64,000 nucleotides of DNA from Aphidius gifuensis (lineage: Eukaryota; Arthropoda; Insecta; Hymenoptera; Braconidae). The position numbers and the translations under genes are program-made. This document shows, piece after piece, positions 33,192 to 42,908 of this stretch. The stretch lies in the NCBI RefSeq assembly GCF_014905175.1, contig NC_057789.1, positions 19,374,176 through 19,438,175 of the forward strand. Direction: 5' to 3'. Numbering within the stretch: the first letter of the stretch is position 1; each line of letters opens with the position of its first letter. The notes beneath the pieces are model-generated. The model had not been told where the DNA came from. It was given only the letters and a program-made list of their open reading frames with translations, and did not search any database.

Positions 33192-33992
33192 ATGGCCATT
33201 TTTGTTGATTTTCAAGGATTCAATGATTCAATTTTTATTATCAAAGAACTTGCAATTAGTAATGCAAACTCGAAGCTAGCAAGTGAAACTATCATTTTTG
33301 CTGCACCATGTGGAAAAGAAACTTTAACGAATGAGTATTGGAAGACTATTGAAAAAACTGTGACTAATGTGCATGGAATTTCATGGAGTGCTGGGGATGT
33401 TGACTATCGTGAAGTATCAAATATAATTAATGAAAAACTAGGTGGTGATTCGGAATATATCTATGTAAAAGGTGCTGAGAAAAAAAAATGGCTATCAGAA
33501 ATTTTGAAATCACAGACTGCAACAATCATCAACCTTGATGATCTTGATTGTCCACCAGATGAAAAATTATATAATCTACCAACATTGAGGCATATGAATT
33601 GTCATACAGAATGCATAAATTATATTTGTGCTGCTGAAAATGTAAATCGATACAAATATTGGTTTGCTAGAGCCTTTACATTTCGACCATCTCTTCGCAA
33701 GTCTATCATGTTCTATAGTATTGTCGAAAATTTGACAGATATGTCTGCTAAAGATATTGCGCTGATTCCAACAATGGCAATCATCAAGTTTTCTGCTCAT
33801 GAAATAGATAAAGTCTGGGATAAGCTGTCTGACAACCAGAAACAAAATCCTCACGTTTCAGGATTGCGCAGATGTACCAAGCATTTAATTGATTCTGGAG
33901 ATGGTGATATAGCTGGATGTTTTTTTTATTCACTAATAAAAGACTGTGAGAAATGTGCTGCAGAGCAATCTTCTACTAAAATGATCATGTAA
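33192..33992 (+). CDS. Exonuclease/RNase H-like conserved Polinton accessory protein
   Basis: An intact 266-aa frame, MAIFVDFQGFNDSIFIIKEL, homologous over its length to 12313-13131 of copy 1. Shared blocks: FVDFQGF (4-10), HGISWSAGD near 64, YVKGAEKKKWL near 97, a Cys/His segment RHMNCHTECINYIC near 136, and RYKYWFARAF near 156, plus C-terminal CEKCAAEQ. The protein belongs to an insect family I know only as uncharacterised. A nuclease-like fold is suggested by the Asp in the first beta strand and the order of conserved acidic residues, without proof. Its presence at the same place in two divergent elements argues for a real role in the element's life cycle. Confidence 0.7.
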   Translation: MAIFVDFQGFNDSIFIIKELAISNANSKLASETIIFAAPCGKETLTNEYWKTIEKTVTNVHGISWSAGDVDYREVSNIINEKLGGDSEYIYVKGAEKKKWLSEILKSQTATIINLDDLDCPPDEKLYNLPTLRHMNCHTECINYICAAENVNRYKYWFARAFTFRPSLRKSIMFYSIVENLTDMSAKDIALIPTMAIIKFSAHEIDKVWDKLSDNQKQNPHVSGLRRCTKHLIDSGDGDIAGCFFYSLIKDCEKCAAEQSSTKMIM

Positions 33993-34107
33993 AAAAATTA
34001 ATAAATAAATGAAAATTCAAAACGATGAAAAAATTGTGTTGGAATGTATATTTATTTCTTATTTAATATTTAAATTATAAAATAAGGTTAGCATTAGAAT
34101 TCCTTAA

Positions 34108-34167
34108 AACCAAGTTTAAACATGTTTAAACATGTTCAGGCAAGTTTAAACATGCTCAGACATGTTT
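34108..34167 (+). promoter_or_regulatory. Array of p53-family-type half-sites (RRRCWWGYYY)
   Basis: Five contiguous decamers starting at 34118, 34128, 34138, 34148 and 34158 each match RRRCWWGYYY perfectly, for example AAACATGTTT and AGGCAAGTTT. A sixth at 34108 has one mismatch. Known p53-family response elements are two such decamers with 0-13 bp between them. The array lies 115-175 bp after the exonuclease-like gene and about 490 bp upstream of the OB-like gene. It could equally be a simple 10-20-bp minisatellite; binding is not shown. Confidence 0.5.
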
Positions 34168-34653
34168 GAGGAGTTGGACAGCTGCAAATAGTAAATAAGT
34201 TTTATTATTATCATGTATAAATATCAACTTACAATCGTCCAAAACTTTTTCAACGAAACACATGACTCATTACAAATAATGAATCAGCCAAATAATAATC
34301 TTGGATGATTATTCAGCCTCTAACAGCCAAAATTTTTAGAAAAGTGGCTCACAAAAAAAAATATAAGCCTAACCTAACCTAAGAAACATTTAAAGTGGGG
34401 ATAGTTGAAAGTGGGGGATCGATTTTCCTTTAAAAGCTGCTGCCCAGAGCTGTAGAGCCACAGATCTCATCGAACCTTCTGAGCTAGCATCTCCAAGACA
34501 GTAAAAATAAAATTGGTAAATATTTTATACATATATTATATTATTCATACGATTAAACATTTTATTCATGTAACCTCTCATTTATGTATTTATGTATTGT
34601 CGTATTATTATTCTTGCAATGATTCTAATTTTGTTTCATTTTCAACAGGCAAC

Positions 34654-34986
34654 ATGGACAAATTATATGCAGAAATAAACACTATTGGAGTAACACCATA
34701 TCCTGCTACTATCCCAATCAAAAAGATTGAATTTGATTACTTATATCGTGTGACAAATGTAAGACAAGTTCGAACACCATATGGAGATTCTATCATATTG
34801 GAATTGGAGCGCAAAATTTCAGTATTTCTACCAAAAAGACTTAGCAATTTCATCACACAGAATTCAACAATTTTACCAGAGTTACTTAAAGATGCTCTCT
34901 CTGGAGAACTTAGATTCGTCAGACATGGATCAAACCATTTTGGATTCGAGAAACAAAAACAAAACAACATTGAAATGCTTAATTAA
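34654..34986 (+). CDS. Small OB-like Polinton accessory protein
   Basis: The 110-aa protein starts at the ATG at 34654 (MDKLYAEINTIGVTPYPATI). The longer upstream frame is discarded because a polypyrimidine-CAG (TTTTCAACAG at 34640-34649) just before this ATG looks like a 3' splice site and because the homologues start here. The core YRVTNVRQVRTPYGDSIILE, then VFLPKRLSNFI, is shared with 10176-10520 and 11285-11593. A nucleic-acid-binding OB fold is a guess from the strand pattern. It is transcribed toward the MCP block, ending 123 bp from the MCP end. Confidence 0.75.
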   Translation: MDKLYAEINTIGVTPYPATIPIKKIEFDYLYRVTNVRQVRTPYGDSIILELERKISVFLPKRLSNFITQNSTILPELLKDALSGELRFVRHGSNHFGFEKQKQNNIEMLN

Positions 34987-35109
34987 GGAGTAAATGTATA
35001 AATAATGTTAATAAATATATATATTAAATACAACAAATTGTGTCTCATTTTTTTTTTATTTTTTCATTCAATTATAGTTTTACATCAATTTTTTTTTTTT
35101 TCCTTTATA

Positions 35110-36342
35110 TTATGTTAATTTCTGAATACTTGCACTGATAGGCTTATACTCTATAATACGATCATGTAGAATCAAACAATAAGCACTCGTTGCTGGAGGA
35201 AAGTTTTCCTTGGATTCAAATTCCAGTCGAACATCAACTGGTCCATATTTTATCATTTCATTTTGTCTGCTGCAATCGATGACAATTAATGGTGATTTTT
35301 CCAAAAATAATTTTTTTGATATTGCATAATTTATTTCTTTTTCATAAAATGTTTCACCAAAGTCCTTAAACATTTCATATAAAATTGAAAATTGATTTTT
35401 TCCAATATCAAGGTTCAAATTAGCATATGGATATGACACTGAATTGAGAAAAAGCTTGACATCTCGAATATTGCAATGCTCAAAATAAGCAAAGTTCTCA
35501 TTCCATTTATTCTTTTTATTTCACTGAAAAGCTAGAATAATAAATCCAGGCTTTTCTAGCTGCGTACTTGTTTGTATTGACCATACATGCTTATTAGTTG
35601 GAGGTAAAATTGGCCATTCAAAAAGACACCATGCTCGAAAACTCATTGAAATTGGTGGATCTCGTTGAATAAATTTCATCATATCAATTTTTTTCTTATC
35701 AGATAATTTAACATTTGGCACTAGCCATTCAATCTTGCTTATTTAAAATTTCAAATCTTTTTCTTCTGCCCCACCAATTCCAATACATGCATTCATATCA
35801 CTTCTTGAGCGAATTAATATTAATTCATGCTTAGCATTGACAATAATCTTTCTATAGTCTTCAGCAAAGCCAAGAAACATTTGTAATGGTATACAAACAT
35901 CAAAGTATCCATCAGTGTTAGTTAATGATATATCATCGCTAGTACCAAGCCAACCAGCATTCTCTAAATTTGATTCTGGATTTACTGACAGATAATTTTT
36001 TAAAGTGCTTGTCATGCCAGTATTTTTACTCCTATCAATCTCAACACCATTCATTTCATATCTTATTTCATCGAAAAGATGAAGTATACCATTATTAACA
36101 ATTTTAGTAGTCAAAGCCGCTGCCACACTACCATCATTTTTTTCGGTCACTAATCTTCCGGAAATGTGTAATGAACTTTTGCATGGCGAAATAAAAATAT
36201 CCTGATTTTGTATGTTGATTCTAATTTCATCACTGTTTCCAAATGTTGTTGAACCATAGGGCTGATGTGCATGGATCTCATAGTGAGATATTGATGAATC
36301 AAATTCAATTTGTGTGTTAATACTCAGCATAGCCTCCGCCAT
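35110..36342 (-). pseudogene. Double-jelly-roll major capsid protein with two in-frame stops
   Basis: From the ATG at 36342 (MAEAMLSINTQIEF) to the stop at 35110 everything is in a single frame of about 410 codons, apart from a TAA at 35743-35745 and a TGA at 35521-35523. Blocks shared with copy 1: SHYEIHAHQPYGSTTFG at the N-terminus, LFDEIRYEMNG, NAKHELILIRSRSD, KIEWLVP, TSTQLEKPG and VDVRLEFESKENFP. The MCP builds the icosahedral capsid. The start was chosen because an upstream methionine lies in a region not shared with copy 1. Two point stops in an otherwise clean frame imply recent inactivation. Confidence 0.88.
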
Positions 36343-36555
36343 TTTGGACAGCACACACAATTCAAACAAGATACTTTTACCCAGACCCAACTCCAATAGC
36401 TTTCTTTTTTTTCACCACTTGAAGGCCGAGACTTTTCAGAAACTGGACACTCTGTGGTGTTAATGTTTTCAATGCTCGATGACAACTGATTGGTGGTGGA
36501 TTGCATTGAATCCTTTTATATGATGAGCCAACTTTTCGATTATAGACGATGCCCA

Positions 36556-37236
36556 TTAACGTGATTTAATGTGTAATCTTACAGTAATTGTCTCACCACG
36601 GAAGTCAACCAGATCACCGTCTTGATCAACAATTTTTATTTGCACGTGATCAATTGTTCTTACTGATACTGGCAAATAGATAATATTTGATGAAACTTCA
36701 ATAATTTTATAGCCTGGTGGCACAGTTGGAAAAAACTCGTGGATTGTATGAACTTTTTTATTATTAATGAAAGCACCAGTGGTAATATTGCACTCAATTT
36801 TTATTGAATTCACTTTTATAATGTTTATTGGCAAATCGGATACGTGCACAATATTTGACTCCAAGATACGTGGAGTAAATCCCAACAGTTTTGCAATTGT
36901 ATCAGATGATCGAAAATCAATGTCTTTTGCACTTTGTATATGACTGTGTAATGTATTTGTATTGCCCCAAAGCTGAATAGAGTATGGTTTCAAAAATTCA
37001 GCAAGAGCATCAATCTCATAACTTCCTTCAGGTATCTCAATCCAATCGTCAGACGTTGAAAAATATATTTTGTTATTTTCTGATGTAATATTTGGTATCG
37101 TGTTAAATGTTAAAAAAGTCTCTAGGCCAAGCGAGTAATTCTTTTGTGGTGATAATTCAATCCTTGGAAAATATGAAGCTTCTAGAACTGATGAGTTGCC
37201 AGATAAAGTAAGTGTGAATGCGTCATGCATGCTCAC
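36556..37236 (-). CDS. Penton-like minor capsid protein
   Basis: An intact 226-aa frame, MHDAFTLTLSGNSSVLE, homologous to 6677-7165 of copy 1. Other conserved blocks: YFPRIELSPQKNYSLGLETF, WIEIPEGSYEIDALAEFL, and IDHVQIKIVDQDG near the C-terminus. Polinton penton proteins are single jelly-roll vertex proteins, and this length and position fit. It follows the protease in the minus-strand operon-like block (37 bp gap) and is separated from MCP by about 210 bp, which contains no clear gene. Confidence 0.8.
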   Translation of the reverse strand: MSMHDAFTLTLSGNSSVLEASYFPRIELSPQKNYSLGLETFLTFNTIPNITSENNKIYFSTSDDWIEIPEGSYEIDALAEFLKPYSIQLWGNTNTLHSHIQSAKDIDFRSSDTIAKLLGFTPRILESNIVHVSDLPINIIKVNSIKIECNITTGAFINNKKVHTIHEFFPTVPPGYKIIEVSSNIIYLPVSVRTIDHVQIKIVDQDGDLVDFRGETITVRLHIKSR

Positions 37237-37270
37237 TGTTACTATAAAGACTGATTATAATTAATGAAAA

Positions 37271-37639
37271 TTATGCCTTTTCTAGGCAGTCTGCTAAGAA
37301 CTGAAGACACAAATGACCACAATTCCATGTATTCCAATTTTGAAAGCGTTTATAGTTATATTTGATGCTGCCAACATTTAAATATTCAACGAGCTCTGTC
37401 GGGGGCTGGAGATTTCTAAAGCCGTCAAAATAAATCGCAAGATTTTTATTAACTTTTTTATATGCAGTCCAATGTGTACCAGGATTTTTATCATCATTGA
37501 GATTTATTATACCAGTTTCTCGATGCAAAGATTTTGTTGGTAGATTATTTCTCATAAAAACCCCACGAAAATTTTTTATTTTCAATTGCTCTGAAAATTT
37601 CACCAGATCCCAATCAGTCAACGCTCGACGTGGCAGCAT
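37271..37639 (-). CDS. Adenain-like cysteine protease (virion maturation)
   Basis: A 122-aa open frame starting MLPRRALTDWDLVKF. The adenain-type catalytic set is complete: His56 (THW), Asp72 (YFDGFRNLQPP), Gln100 and Cys107 (NWNTWNCGHLC), with Gln-to-Cys spacing of 7. It would process capsid and minor virion proteins such as the pX-like product just upstream. Only a few bases separate it from the pX-like stop, so the two are probably on one transcript. Shorter than adenoviral protease but equal to copy 1. Confidence 0.85.
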   Translation of the reverse strand: MLPRRALTDWDLVKFSEQLKIKNFRGVFMRNNLPTKSLHRETGIINLNDDKNPGTHWTAYKKVNKNLAIYFDGFRNLQPPTELVEYLNVGSIKYNYKRFQNWNTWNCGHLCLQFLADCLEKA

Positions 37640-37641
37640 CT

Positions 37642-38090
37642 CTACAAGTTTTTTGGAGACAGAAAAAATCCTGTCCCATTTTTATATGGTCTCATATATA
37701 GACCTTTACCGAGTGCTATTGATTTAATAGCTTTGTTATGTCTTTTGCTTTCTTCCAATTGTTTTTTGGCGGAATTTGCATCATTTATTGTTTTTACAAC
37801 GCCGGAAGCGCCGCCAACTATTCCACCGATGGCGCTGAGTGCTGTCAAAATTGGAATCAATAATGGTAGAGCGCCACCTATCTTACTTGGTATTGGTATA
37901 ATTCGTGGTACTTGTATATTTGATTTTCCCCCAGACTTCTTCATCTCAACTTTTGCTGCTTGTAATGCTGATTTAATATTCATCTAATTATCATTTACAT
38001 AATGCATTGCATTTTTAGCTGCCTGAATAATTTTTTTCAATGGCAATTTTTTATTTTCTTCCATTTTTCTTTTTTTTTTTCTTTTTTTTT
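37642..38090 (-). pseudogene. pX/pVI-like basic, hydrophobic minor virion protein, stop near N-terminus
   Basis: The main open part is 113 aa from 37983 (MNIKSALQAAKVEMKKSGGK), with the hydrophobic glycine-rich segment ALSAIGGIVGGASGVVKTI at about 49-67 and a C-terminus GLYMRPYKNGTGFFLSPKNL. In copy 1 the homologous frame extends further upstream into a KIVQAAKQAMK segment; the matching KIIQAAKNAM is present here at about 38050-38010 but a TAG at 37984-37986 separates it. So the gene either lost its N-terminus or now starts at 37983. Related virion proteins disrupt membranes or condense DNA. Confidence 0.65.
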
Positions 38091-38561
38091 AATACTGGCT
38101 TTCGGAGTTTTTGAATTTTTCATGCCCATACCAAGTTTAGATTTTATTTTCATGGTGCCAGCAACGAGGGCAGCTGCTGCACGTTCCCCAATACTTGAAT
38201 CTTTTGCAAAAACTCTTGATGATGCTTTTTTAGCAAGTATTTTGTCTGCCATATTCCCTGCATGCATATCATTAGGACTTGCTGCGTACGCAATATCATG
38301 ATCTTTACAAAATTTATCGAGAGGATTGATGCCTTGATCACCACGAGCCAGACGTTTTTCCAATTTTGTCCCAGGTCCAGCGAATGAATATCCAGGAATA
38401 TGAAGTTCAACTGGCAATTTATTTATAATTTTATTTAATAATCCATCACCAGCTGTATGGTTTTTCTTTTTTTTCTTAGGATTTTTATTTTTTTTAATTT
38501 TTTTATTTTTAAACTCAAAGTTGCCAGTTTTTTTGACGTTTTTTGATGTGCATTTAGCCAT
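38037..38561 (-). CDS. Parvovirus-type phospholipase A2-like protein
   Basis: A 174-aa frame. Residues 1-40 are lysine-rich; the PLA2 core follows with the calcium loop SFAGPGTKLEKRLARGD (59-75) and the catalytic block FCKDHDIAYA (84-93; His88, Asp89). Copy 1 has the same core but lacks one loop glycine. The C-terminus is extremely lysine-rich and overlaps the upstream part of the pX-like frame. PLA2 domains of this type in parvoviruses act on endosomal membranes; several insect adintovirus-like elements carry one. Divergent from the ATPase with about 70 bp between starts. Confidence 0.85.
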   Translation of the reverse strand: MAKCTSKNVKKTGNFEFKNKKIKKNKNPKKKKKNHTAGDGLLNKIINKLPVELHIPGYSFAGPGTKLEKRLARGDQGINPLDKFCKDHDIAYAASPNDMHAGNMADKILAKKASSRVFAKDSSIGERAAAALVAGTMKIKSKLGMGMKNSKTPKASIKKKEKKKEKWKKIKNCH

Positions 38562-38631
38562 GGCTTAAATGATACCGAACGATGGCAGATATAAATGGTT
38601 CTCTACAGTTTGATTTCGTTTAGTATGAGTC

Positions 38632-39342
38632 ATGATGGAGTTCAAGGCACAAGCAAAAAAATTGTCAATCATAAATTTCGATATAATTACATCAAAAAGT
38701 GGTGCTGGGGTGAATACTATAAAACGTCATGGTGATTTATTGCCAAATACAATAAGATCAATTATTTGCGGACCATCAAATACAGGAAAAACTAATTATC
38801 TCCTGAGTTTGTTGATCGATGGAAATGGTTTGCGCTTTGAAAACATATATATTTACTCAAAGTCATTAAATCAACCTAAATATCAATATCTCGAAAAACT
38901 CTTGGAAACATTGGATGGGATTAATTACTATCCATTTTCTGACAATGAGCAAGTTGTACCAGTTGATGAGGCGAAGCCAAATTCCATATTTATTTTTGAT
39001 GACGTTGCAATGGAAAAACAAAATAATATTCGAGCATATTTTTGTCAAGGAAGGCATAAAAATGTTGACAGTTTTTATATAAACCAGTCATACGCTCGTA
39101 TACCAAAACATTTGATTCGTGATAATGTAAATTTCCTCATTTTATTTAAACAAGATGAGATGAACTTGCGGCATATATATAATGATCATGTAAACACAGA
39201 CATGACATTCGAAAAATTTAAAACCATGTGCTTGAAATGCTGGAAAGATAATTATGGGTTTATTGTTATTGATAAAGATAGTGAAATAAATGCTGGACGA
39301 TACAGAAAAAATTTTGATACATTTATTAGCATTGATGCATAA
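38632..39342 (+). CDS. FtsK/HerA-type DNA-packaging ATPase
   Basis: An intact 236-aa frame from ATG 38632 (MMEFKAQAKKLSIINFD); a second ATG directly follows. Walker A is GPSNTGKT (47-54), Walker B SIFIFDDVA (118-126), and a conserved SYARIPKHLIRDN block lies at about 155-167, as in packaging ATPases of Polintons and other double-jelly-roll viruses. It hydrolyses ATP to pump DNA into the capsid. The next gene starts 70 bp downstream on the same strand. Confidence 0.9.
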   Translation: MMEFKAQAKKLSIINFDIITSKSGAGVNTIKRHGDLLPNTIRSIICGPSNTGKTNYLLSLLIDGNGLRFENIYIYSKSLNQPKYQYLEKLLETLDGINYYPFSDNEQVVPVDEAKPNSIFIFDDVAMEKQNNIRAYFCQGRHKNVDSFYINQSYARIPKHLIRDNVNFLILFKQDEMNLRHIYNDHVNTDMTFEKFKTMCLKCWKDNYGFIVIDKDSEINAGRYRKNFDTFISIDA

Positions 39343-39412
39343 AACAAATAATGTATCATACTCGTGAGGGCAAAATAGTAAGCAGATCAGTTCACGACAC
39401 CAAGAGTGCAAG

Positions 39413-40291
39413 ATGCCTCTGACTAGAGAAAACCTTGTGGAAGAATCTAATATTTTAAGTGAATTAGAAAAAGTTCGAAAAGTAATACAACAAAAACATA
39501 AATTATTAAAACATAATCAAGATACTTTAGAGCAGTCATCGATTAGTGATAAAGTTTCAAATTCAAAAAACATTGAGGCATCAAAAGATTTCAATTTTGA
39601 TGAGGAAAATGAAGATAACAAAATTGATGAAAATAGCAAAATTTCCGATGATACTTTGATAAATGTGGAAGAAGAAGAAAATAGTGCAAAAAAAGTCATA
39701 GAAAAAAATAATATTACAAGTATCAATGATGATGATAGCTTGGTGAATCATTATCTTAACACCATCGATACAATAGCATGGGATAAAGATTTTGGAGTGA
39801 GAAAATTCAGGTCCTATTATGAAATTGGTTCTGCTGAAGTTTCTTTTAAAGACAATTGTGTATATATTGATAACAATTTCTATGAAATGACACCAGGAAT
39901 AATGGAATTATTATTCATGAAAAGTCCGAATAAAAATCAAGTGACAGATATTGATAAAAAAAATTATGCTAATATTATCATAAATACAAATGGTCATCTA
40001 AAACGTTATGAACCACTTGGATCTATCAGAAATCCAGCTTCATCAAAATTTATAAAGTATATTTCACCACATATTACTGAGCATCATGGTGCTGGTCTTT
40101 TGCCTACAACTATGAGTCTCCAAAGCACAAGAAATATTCCACAACTAGATTATGTATGGTGGAATGATCCTGAAGAGCTTGTCGAACGCTTGCGATTACT
40201 GATTGCCTCACGAGCAGCTGGAAACTCCAGCCACAATAATGAAATCATATCGATTATTGAGGAATTGCGAGAAGCTGGTTTCATATATTAA
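39413..40291 (+). CDS. Conserved Polinton protein of unknown function (292 aa)
   Basis: An intact 292-aa frame starting MPLTRENLVEESNIL. The first 35 residues look helical; about 40-110 is acidic and low-complexity; residues 125 onward are folded, ending with VWWNDPEELVERLRLLIAS and IISIIEELREAGFIY, strongly conserved with copy 1 (3584-4524). I know homologues only as uncharacterised insect proteins near Polinton integrases. It lies between the ATPase and integrase on the same strand (spacings 70 and 50 bp), suggesting a shared transcript or coordinated expression. Confidence 0.75.
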   Translation: MPLTRENLVEESNILSELEKVRKVIQQKHKLLKHNQDTLEQSSISDKVSNSKNIEASKDFNFDEENEDNKIDENSKISDDTLINVEEEENSAKKVIEKNNITSINDDDSLVNHYLNTIDTIAWDKDFGVRKFRSYYEIGSAEVSFKDNCVYIDNNFYEMTPGIMELLFMKSPNKNQVTDIDKKNYANIIINTNGHLKRYEPLGSIRNPASSKFIKYISPHITEHHGAGLLPTTMSLQSTRNIPQLDYVWWNDPEELVERLRLLIASRAAGNSSHNNEIISIIEELREAGFIY

Positions 40292-40341
40292 GAAAATTGC
40301 ATATTAATAATTAGTTGTTGCATATCATCAGTTGATGTAAC

Positions 40342-41254
40342 ATGGCAAAGTATAAATGGGATATTGTTAAAGAGCTTCATGCGCCTGCGCGAAAAAATTT
40401 TTCAAGAAGACATGTTGACATTCGTGACATTGATGAGACCTGGCAAGCTGATCTTGTGGAAATGATTCCATATGCTGCTGAAAATAATGGCTATAAATAC
40501 ATATTGACTGTAATTGACAACTTTTCAAAATTTGCATGGGCTGTAGCTGTGAAAAATAAAAGTGCAATCGAAGTTACAAAAGTATTTGAAAGCATCTTAA
40601 AACTTGGCCGCATTCCAAAAAATTTGCATGTAGATGATGAAAAATTCAAAATTCAATGAATTGTTGGAAAAATATAAAATACACATGTATTCTACATTCA
40701 CACACTTGAAAGCATCCATTTGTAAGCGTTTTAATCGCACATTAAAACGTATAATGTGGATGAAATTTAGTTTTCAAGGCACATACAAGTGGGAAAAAAT
40801 ACTACCATCTCTTCTACAGGAATATAACAAGAGAAAACATCGAATAATTGGCATGAAGCCTGCTGACGTGACTCCAAATCATGCTGGCAAGTTAAAACAA
40901 CGTTATGATAGTTTATATGCCGACTACCAACATATTGCAAAATTTAAAATAAATGACTTTGTTCGAATATCAAAATATAAGCATGTTTTTGAAAAAGGAT
41001 ATATACCAAATTATACTAATGAAATATTTAAAATTGTAAAAATCAACAATACCAATCCAGTAACATACATGTTAAAAGATTATCAAAAAAACCCTATACA
41101 AGGATGTTTTTATGAGGAAGAATTACATTCAGTCAAACATCCAAATATTTATTTGATTGAAAAAGTAATAAAAAAACGTGGTAATAAATTATTTGTAAAA
41201 TTCTTGGGTTTCGATAATACTCATAATCAATGGATAAATAAAGCAGACTTATAA
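40342..41254 (+). pseudogene. Retrovirus-type (DDE) integrase with chromodomain, frameshifted and catalytically altered
   Basis: The first part (MAKYKWDIVKELHAPARKNF onward) carries the first catalytic Asp in ETWQADLVEM and the second in LHVDDEKF. A frameshift lies at about 40640. The second part continues with YSTFTHLKASICKRFNRTLK, where the family has Glu before RFNRTLK; here it is Lys, so the third catalytic residue is lost. The C-terminal 35 residues (about 41150-41254) form a chromodomain-like YLIEKVIKKRGNKLFVKFLG. Integrases of this kind insert Polinton DNA into chromosomes. Both lesions together make it inactive as read. Confidence 0.88.
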
Positions 41255-41848
41255 AATAAAAAACAATGCATTTTGAAATTATTCACTTTATTTATTTACA
41301 CATTTTTTGAAACATAATACATTTTACAGGCTGTGGTAATAATATTATTTTTGAATTGTAGTATAATACACTAGTATTATACATAGCAGACATTTACATT
41401 AATATTTATTAAAATTATTATGATTTCTACATTTTTATATTTATTTATTTAATTATTCATATATACAGTTAAAACATATTACCATTAAAGCAGTGTTTAC
41501 ACTATTGCATACAAGTGTATTTACAAGTTACCAGATAAACCCTAGATAATACTAGCTTAAATTTTTATTCATTCGCGTATTTGTTTATTTAATTTTTACT
41601 TAATTGTTTATTTATTTTTCGACATGATATCCATCTATATAACTTTTTTGTATTTTTATGCACAACAAACATTTGTCATTTTATTAAAAAAAAAAAAAAT
41701 ACAGTATAATACCCTAGTAACATACCCCTGTAATATAAGTATATATTTACATTATAGCGACTTTTACTCTTGCTTGAGTATGAGGTTTTATTTATGCTAC
41801 TCAAGCACCCTCTTTTGCTAAATTTAAAAAACATAAATGTAAACATTT
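41255..41848. other. AT-rich spacer between convergent integrase and PolB
   Basis: No gene seen. Both flanking genes end here, so it should hold their termination regions; AATAAA-like motifs occur near 41258. Confidence 0.4.
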
Positions 41849-42908
41849 TTATTCAATTTCCAATGGCTCATCAACAAATACTTCTTTGTAACCCCACGGT
41901 AGAGTATCAGTTGAGCCTTCAATAAGTTGTCACTTATCATCACCAGCACTTAAAGCTAATTTTCGCATTTCTATGGTTTTAACTTCATGTTTTTTCGATT
42001 GTATCGTCCGTTGAATACGATCAATATTGACATTATTCAAAAGACAATTTTTATAATCATCGAAAGTTATTGTTCGTAGAGCAGAACCTTTTACACCTTT
42101 TGCGCGTGAGCCATATGACTTTTTATCTCGCTGAACTCGATATGCATACATTTTAGCTCGCAAACCAATAAATTCTAATAAAATATCCTCATTTGTTTCA
42201 TCTTTCATCAAGCCAACTACTTTTTTATTATGCTGCCCAATGCCCCAAGGGTTTGCAGGAGAATACTCAGATGTATCGAATTTTTTCCAATCTCTTTTCA
42301 TATATTCATAAATATTATAACGTCTTACACCTAAAATAAAACTATCTGTATCCATATAATATAAAGTGACAAAACTAGAAAAATTTTTGCGTAAATAATT
42401 ATAATAAAAATCATACATGTATGTTTTTGAAATATCTAATATACTAAAGCCTAAATATATGGGTTTATTTAATATAATTTTCAGTTTACGCATTTCAATT
42501 ATTGCTAAATCGCCAATTATGTAAGATGCTGAAAAATTTTGTCACGATTCGTACATCGCGATGCTTTCTAGCATCTTCCATTAATTTACCAAATACACTA
42601 TTATTAAAAAATTTATAGAAATTCTTTGAAAATTTATTTGTTGCTTTTTTACGCAATTCTGTATTTAAATCGATATATTTTTTGAGCCAGTCTTTTTGGC
42701 GGAATTTTAATACTCTATACAAATTTGTAATTTTTAATCCTAGACTGGTGTATAATTGCAAATTTCTATAGTGAATAATATATTTTTTTTTTGGTGACAA
42801 TGTTGTTAGTAATTTTTTACATTTTGAAGTTGGCAATGGTGGCTTATCATGTATTGGAGCTAATGGCAGATCTTTATGCTTATCATGCAATTCGATTGGA
42901 TAGTCCAT
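41849..42908 (-). pseudogene. Protein-primed-type family-B DNA polymerase, 3' half only
   Basis: The remaining part carries palm motif B (NNSVFGK, with KATNKFSKNFYKFF before it) in 42495-42908 and motif C (YYMDTDS) in 41930-42493. A frameshift lies near 42494 and a stop at 41930-41932; the conserved C-terminus (LPWGYKEVFVDEPLEIE) continues to 41849. Exonuclease motifs, motif A and everything N-terminal are absent beyond 42908, where MITE-like DNA begins. PolB replicates the element. About one third of a typical Polinton polymerase is left. Confidence 0.88.

Larger units (their letters stand above)
32197..42908 (+). mobile_element. Polinton/Maverick (adintovirus-like) element, copy 2, mostly preserved
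   Basis: Twelve recognisable genes cover 10.7 kb: the morphogenesis set (MCP, penton-like, adenain-like protease, pX-like, PLA2, packaging ATPase), a retrovirus-type integrase with chromodomain, a PolB fragment, and accessory genes. The left edge is where gypsy pol ends and a GC-richer segment begins (TAGTGGAGCAAGGCGGATCC). The right edge is where PolB stops abruptly and MITE-like DNA starts. No inverted terminal repeat partner of the left edge was found, so the right end is probably lost. Eight genes are open; MCP, integrase, pX and PolB are damaged. Confidence 0.88.

Noticed and set aside
34364..34382. Telomere-like CCTAA repeats
   Set aside because: Only three units, too short to call an interstitial telomere array.
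36324..36506. 60-codon frame between penton and MCP in copy 2
   Set aside because: Overlaps the MCP start in another frame and has no counterpart in copy 1.
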